64,000 bases of DNA from Rhodoblastus sphagnicola (GTDB lineage: Bacteria > Pseudomonadota > Alphaproteobacteria > Rhizobiales > Beijerinckiaceae): contig NZ_NHSJ01000045.1 of the NCBI RefSeq assembly GCF_002937075.1, positions 1 through 64,000 of the forward strand, in the 5' to 3' direction. Made by a program: the position numbers and the translations under genes. The notes under the pieces were generated by a model. The model did no database searches. It was not told where the DNA came from and saw nothing but the letters and a program-made list of their open reading frames with translations. Numbering within the stretch: position 1 is the stretch's first letter; each line of letters starts with the position of its first letter. Of the stretch, positions 61,486 to 64,000 are shown in pieces.

Positions 61486-61514
61486 TGGCGCGCCCGCCAG
61501 GAATCGAACCCCAA
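61486..61514 (-). other. Possible tRNA-Arg 3'-end relic
   Basis: The plus strand reads TGGCGCGCCCGCCAGGAATC then GAACCCC. On the minus strand this matches the T-loop (TTCGATT), acceptor strand and CCA of a tRNA-Arg-like gene. The T-stem is imperfect and nothing upstream folds as tRNA, so it is at most a short decayed fragment. It resembles the longer fragment at 26087-26133 in order and orientation, but the two are not identical. Confidence 0.4.
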
Positions 61515-61578
61515 CCCGATCAGGCCGATTGTTCGCGCTGATTTTAACGATGTGTTTGGCTCGCGCGCCGTCCGTCGC

Positions 61579-63039
61579 TCAGTTGGCTACGATCTTGCAG
61601 ACGTCTCCGGGCTTCACCCCGGCCTCGGCAATCTCGTTGAGCATCTCGAACTGCTCGACAGCGTGATCGCCAACCGCCATTCGCGCCGCCAGCGTGGCGA
61701 GCGTGTCCCGCGCGCCCGCGGCGACGATGCGCAGGCGCAAGGCCGAGGCGGTCTTGATCTCCTCCGGCGCCAGGGCGCGAAAACTTCCGATCGAGGTGGT
61801 GAAGTTCTGCCGCGCTTCCGGCGTCAGCGCCTTCACGGCGAAAATGATGCGGTAGAGATCGTCGCGATACGCGATCACGGCGACCCTGAAATTCCATTCG
61901 CCGGCGCGCGCGTCGGCGAAGACGGCCGGGAGGCCGTTGACCTGGCCGGTTTCGATGGTGGAGGACAGCAAACCGTCGATCCAGCCGGAGGTCAGATAGT
62001 CGCTGAGACTCTTGCCCTCGGGGGCGCGCACGCTGTCAAGCCGCAGGGCTTCGGCGCCGCCATTGGCGACGCCCAGCACCGCCGCATGGGAATTTTCCAG
62101 TGCGAAACCCTCGGGCGCCTCGAAGGCGAAACCCAGACGCGGATGGACGAAGCGGCGCCCGGAGATGGCCCCGTCCTTGGGGTCATCGCCAAAAGTCATC
62201 CCGTCGAGGGCGGCGAGATAGGGCGCGCGCGCCGCCTCGCCAATGCCGGGCGCGCCGATCTGCCGCGCCTCTCCGAGCGCCGCCGAGATGCGCTCCGGGG
62301 TCGAGGGATGGGTGGAAAGCAGATCGGGCTTGTCGCTCTTTTGGCCGGTCATTTCATTGCGCAGTTCGGACGCGCGCTCCAGCGAATTGAGGAACCGCGC
62401 GGCGCCGAACGGGTCGTAGCCCGCGCGCGCCGCCGCCCTGATGCCGATCCGGTCCGCCTCCAGCTCCTGCTGGCGGGAAAATCCGGCCAGGGACAGGGCT
62501 GAGGTGGTCTCGACCTGTTCGCCCTTCTGCCGGTTCTGGATCACCGTCGCCGCGCGCGTGATCACCTGAGCGGTTTTTTCCTGCTCGGCGCGCAGAAAGG
62601 CGTGGCGGGCGGTGACATGACCAATCTCATGCGCCATCACGGCGGCGATCTCCGCCGTATCGTTGGCCAGCGCCAACATGCCCCTGGTGACGAACAGATC
62701 GCCGGACGGCAGGGCGAAGGCGTTGATGACGCCTGAGTTGAGGATGGTGACGCGATAGGGCTGGTTCGGCGTGTCGCTGGACCGCGCCAGCTTGTTCAGC
62801 ACGTCGTTCAGATAATTTTCCGCCTTCGGCCAGCGATATTCGCCGCCGAACAGGGCGATCAGCTTCTTGCGCTCGGCGGTATCGACCACCGTGGGTTTGG
62901 GCGGCGCCGGAGCCGGCGTTTCGACCGCTCCGACCACGCCCTGACGCTCCAGCGTCGAACATCCGGACACCAACAGAAGCGTTGCAAGGGATGACCCAAG
63001 GCCGGAAATTCGCCACGCCTGCCTTAGCTTCGCCGCCAT
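61579..63039 (-). CDS. M48-family zinc metallopeptidase lipoprotein (BepA/LoiP-like)
   Basis: The 486-residue protein begins with a lipoprotein signal ending LLLVSGCS, so it should be anchored in the membrane and face the periplasm. The M48 core has HEIGH in MAHEIGHVTARHAF near 137-141 and E-L-E-A-D near 194. A STHPSTPERI element follows. The C-terminal 200 residues include a final LysM-like part (VEQFEMLNEIAEAGVKPGD). It probably degrades misfolded envelope proteins. The SNase-like gene lies 48 bp upstream on the same strand. Confidence 0.88.
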   Translation of the reverse strand: MAAKLRQAWRISGLGSSLATLLLVSGCSTLERQGVVGAVETPAPAPPKPTVVDTAERKKLIALFGGEYRWPKAENYLNDVLNKLARSSDTPNQPYRVTILNSGVINAFALPSGDLFVTRGMLALANDTAEIAAVMAHEIGHVTARHAFLRAEQEKTAQVITRAATVIQNRQKGEQVETTSALSLAGFSRQQELEADRIGIRAAARAGYDPFGAARFLNSLERASELRNEMTGQKSDKPDLLSTHPSTPERISAALGEARQIGAPGIGEAARAPYLAALDGMTFGDDPKDGAISGRRFVHPRLGFAFEAPEGFALENSHAAVLGVANGGAEALRLDSVRAPEGKSLSDYLTSGWIDGLLSSTIETGQVNGLPAVFADARAGEWNFRVAVIAYRDDLYRIIFAVKALTPEARQNFTTSIGSFRALAPEEIKTASALRLRIVAAGARDTLATLAARMAVGDHAVEQFEMLNEIAEAGVKPGDVCKIVAN

Positions 63040-63087
63040 GTCCTCTTTCGCCTGTTTCGGGCTTGAGCCGTCAAGAATTCTGGGCCG

Positions 63088-63891
63088 TCAAAATTTCCGA
63101 TCGGACGCTTTCGCCGCGTCGCGCGGCGGCTCATCCATAAACTCGATTTGCTCGGGATGGAACAATTCCATGTGGGGTCCGCGCTCCAAATCGACAATCC
63201 CGCGCAGGCGAAGCTTTCCCGCGCGTAAATTCGCTTCGGAAAAGCCGGCGCGCTCGAAAGCCGGCCAATTGCGCTTGGCGATGGAGGCATGGAAACCGCC
63301 CCATGCGCCGAAATTCAGGTAAGTGCGCGGCGGCGTGCGGCCGATGGAGGCGATTCGCCCCTCGACGACGGCCAGGACGCCGTCACGTCCGGCGAAATCT
63401 TGCGGCCGGTCCGCCGCGAGCACAGCGAAGGCCGGATCGGCCCACAGGCCGAGCGCGGCGTCGCGCGCAGCGTTTTCGGCCGCGCGCGCGTCATCCTCGC
63501 AGGGCGCCGCGCCCGCGCCGCGCATCGCCAGACCCGCGCCGAGGAGGAGTTCGTCCACAGGCTCGTCCTGGTCCGGCAGGAACAGCCGCGCCGGGACGCG
63601 CCCCCAGCGGTCGGCGGCGCCAAGCGGCTGCAAGAACACGATCTTGCCTTGCAACAGCGCCTGAACCTGCGCTGTGGTGGTCCTGACGCGTTCGGGCTCG
63701 GCGGGACTGGCGCGCGGCGGCTCGAGAGCGGGAAAGGCGATCAGACGCCCATCGGCAAGGAGAATGTCCAACCGATCGCCGACGGAAACGACCTCGACGC
63801 GCTCGCGCTTCACATCCGGGCAGGCCGCGCCCGCGGCGGGGCTTGCGGAGCCGGCGATCAAACAGGTGAGGACAACGATCAGTGAGCGCAT
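63088..63891 (-). CDS. Exported thermonuclease (SNase)-like protein
   Basis: From the ATG at 63891 (MRSLIVVLTCLIAGSASPAA) the product has 267 residues with a signal peptide of about 22. A SNase-like OB fold follows: VGDRLDILLADGRLIAFPAL, then GKIVFLQPLGAADRWGRVPARLF and LLLGAGLAMRGAGAAPCEDD with ENAARDAALGLWAD. The typical catalytic Arg-Glu-Arg set is only partly visible, so nuclease activity is uncertain. It is upstream of the M48 gene, 48 bp apart, and likely in one operon. Confidence 0.75.
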   Translation of the reverse strand: MRSLIVVLTCLIAGSASPAAGAACPDVKRERVEVVSVGDRLDILLADGRLIAFPALEPPRASPAEPERVRTTTAQVQALLQGKIVFLQPLGAADRWGRVPARLFLPDQDEPVDELLLGAGLAMRGAGAAPCEDDARAAENAARDAALGLWADPAFAVLAADRPQDFAGRDGVLAVVEGRIASIGRTPPRTYLNFGAWGGFHASIAKRNWPAFERAGFSEANLRAGKLRLRGIVDLERGPHMELFHPEQIEFMDEPPRDAAKASDRKF

Positions 63892-64000
63892 GGGCGCAAA
63901 CTTAACCGCCTTCCGCCGCGCGAAATGTTTTTCCAGGAACAATTTTGTGGTAGAGCGTGGACCCGTGATCGGACGTCGGTTTCCTCGGCGGTCCCGCGTC

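Noticed and set aside
26087-61514. The two tRNA-Arg-like fragments as an attL/attR pair bounding a 35-kb element
   Set aside because: They differ at several positions within 29 bases, and the DNA between them is ordinary core genes, so they are probably unrelated scars.
1-64000. CRISPR arrays, rRNA operons or intact IS elements
   Set aside because: I looked for regular short repeats with unique spacers, rRNA cores and paired IS ends and found none; the only regular array is the 13-bp minisatellite without spacers.

Overview
The window is high-GC DNA from an alphaproteobacterium, most likely of the order Hyphomicrobiales. The evidence is the mix of core genes: grxC next to a DUF1178 gene, an IalB-family gene, a plant-type gshA, cobT, and a tandem glycine riboswitch before gcvT-gcvH. 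A dispersed intergenic repeat beginning near AGAGCGTTTTCCAGCGAAG (29544-29650) also fits, from memory of such genomes. Family-level placement (for example Methylocystaceae/Beijerinckiaceae) is only a guess.

The window has two parts. Positions 1 to about 26.1 kb are accessory DNA, probably an integrated mobilizable element or genomic island. It opens with an IS66 transposase tail and a broken copy of an AAA+ ATPase gene. Next comes a mobilization module on the minus strand: a ribbon-helix-helix MobC-like protein, a 1041-aa MOBP-like relaxase with a second protein nested inside its gene in another frame, and an intact AAA+ ATPase. Two large inverted repeats beside mobC form a candidate oriT. 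A five-gene minus-strand cluster (7.4-12.0 kb) encodes an HTH-like protein, a small basic protein, an Fe-S uracil-DNA-glycosylase-like protein, an HNH nuclease and an exonuclease I-like DEDDh exonuclease. It looks like an undescribed defence or DNA-processing system. Then come a 237-aa unknown gene paired with an Xre-ImmA/IrrE metallopeptidase, a DUF3892 protein, a type I restriction-modification operon (extra half-size S-like protein, HsdM, HsdS, HsdR, YgjP-type metallopeptidase), a DUF2786-like protein and an AT-rich HEPN gene. The region ends at a 47-bp fragment of a tRNA-Arg 3' half, a probable attachment-site relic.

Positions about 26.6 to 64 kb look like core chromosome. A SNF2 helicase gene at the junction is N-terminally truncated and carries a 2-bp frameshift. 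After it lie envelope and redox genes (DedA-like, dsbB, DsbD-like domain, grxC, ohr), repair and nucleic-acid genes (UDG, C5 methyltransferase, RecD-like helicase, SNase, rsmE, rlmN, DTW), metabolism (cobT, ispH, gshA, thrC, gcvT-gcvH), signalling (histidine kinase, degenerate GGDEF-EAL protein), transport (KefC-like) and proteolysis (M16, M48). Many neighbours overlap by ATGA or 11-nt junctions, so several short operons are likely.

Several repeats sit between core genes: a 13-bp x 6 minisatellite, three GATCGC palindromes, two copies of a REP-like element, and a dispersed repeat that supplies the last codons of dsbB. No rRNA operon, intact tRNA, CRISPR array or intact insertion sequence was found.
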